Source: Bacilli bacterium (GTDB lineage: Bacteria; Bacillota_I; Bacilli_A; RF39; UBA660). From it: 5,222 bases of DNA. Positions 5,218-5,222 of the stretch are shown here, piece after piece. The stretch is taken from NCBI GenBank assembly GCA_024698845.1, contig JAILQR010000124.1:1-5222 (forward strand). Direction: 5' to 3'. The notes beneath the pieces were generated by a model, which worked only from the letters and a program-made list of their open reading frames with translations, was not told the DNA's origin and did not search any database. The translations under genes were made by a program, and so were the position numbers. Within the stretch, counting starts at the first letter, position 1. The number at the start of each line of letters is the position of its first letter.

Positions 5218-5222
5218 TTATA

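Noticed and set aside
1..5222. Use of TGA as a tryptophan codon (Mycoplasma-type code)
   Set aside because: Trp codons in nusG, secE, the permease and the WG-repeat gene are all TGG, and no frame needs TGA read-through. In an AT-rich genome with that code TGA would dominate.

Overview
The window is strongly AT-rich and every gene I can support lies on the minus strand, so transcription runs from right to left. SecE with one membrane span, a Bacillus-type NusG, a SigH-like sigma factor next to secE-nusG, AAAGGA-type ribosome binding sites and U-tract terminators point to a low-GC Firmicute (Bacillota). An uncultured gut lineage near Erysipelotrichia/RF39 is my guess, not something the sequence proves. 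All Trp codons I checked are TGG and all five visible stops are TAA or TAG, so the standard bacterial code is used and the Mycoplasma code is unlikely.

Layout in transcription order. (1) 5217-2958: a two-gene ABC exporter operon. An EcsA-like ATPase overlaps the start of a polytopic permease of about 12 spans by 8 bases, and a perfect 10-bp-stem terminator (2913-2943) closes the operon. (2) 2862-2257: a sigma-70 family factor resembling Bacillus SigH, closed by a long two-tier hairpin terminator (2180-2231). (3) 2151-1426: secE and nusG, 3 bases apart, forming a translocase/transcription-elongation operon whose terminator stem begins inside the nusG stop codon. (4) 1370 to beyond base 1: the first 456 residues of a membrane-anchored or lipoprotein-like extracytoplasmic protein built from degenerate WG-type beta repeats. 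Its 3' end is outside the window.

The order sigma factor - secE - nusG is the ancestral Firmicute arrangement (sigH-rpmG-secE-nusG-rplK in Bacillus). Here rpmG is missing between sigH and secE, and the surface repeat protein stands where the rplK-rplA ribosomal operon would be expected. The most unusual structural feature is the compact intergenic design: predicted promoters overlap or directly abut the terminator of the preceding gene. At 2180-2235 the predicted start site lies inside the terminator hairpin, so only read-through RNA could fold the hairpin. A 10-base direct repeat there also lets the terminator's left arm pair alternatively with the secE ribosome binding site. I see no CRISPR array, tRNA, rRNA, insertion sequence or phage gene, and no gene-free stretch longer than about 105 bases.
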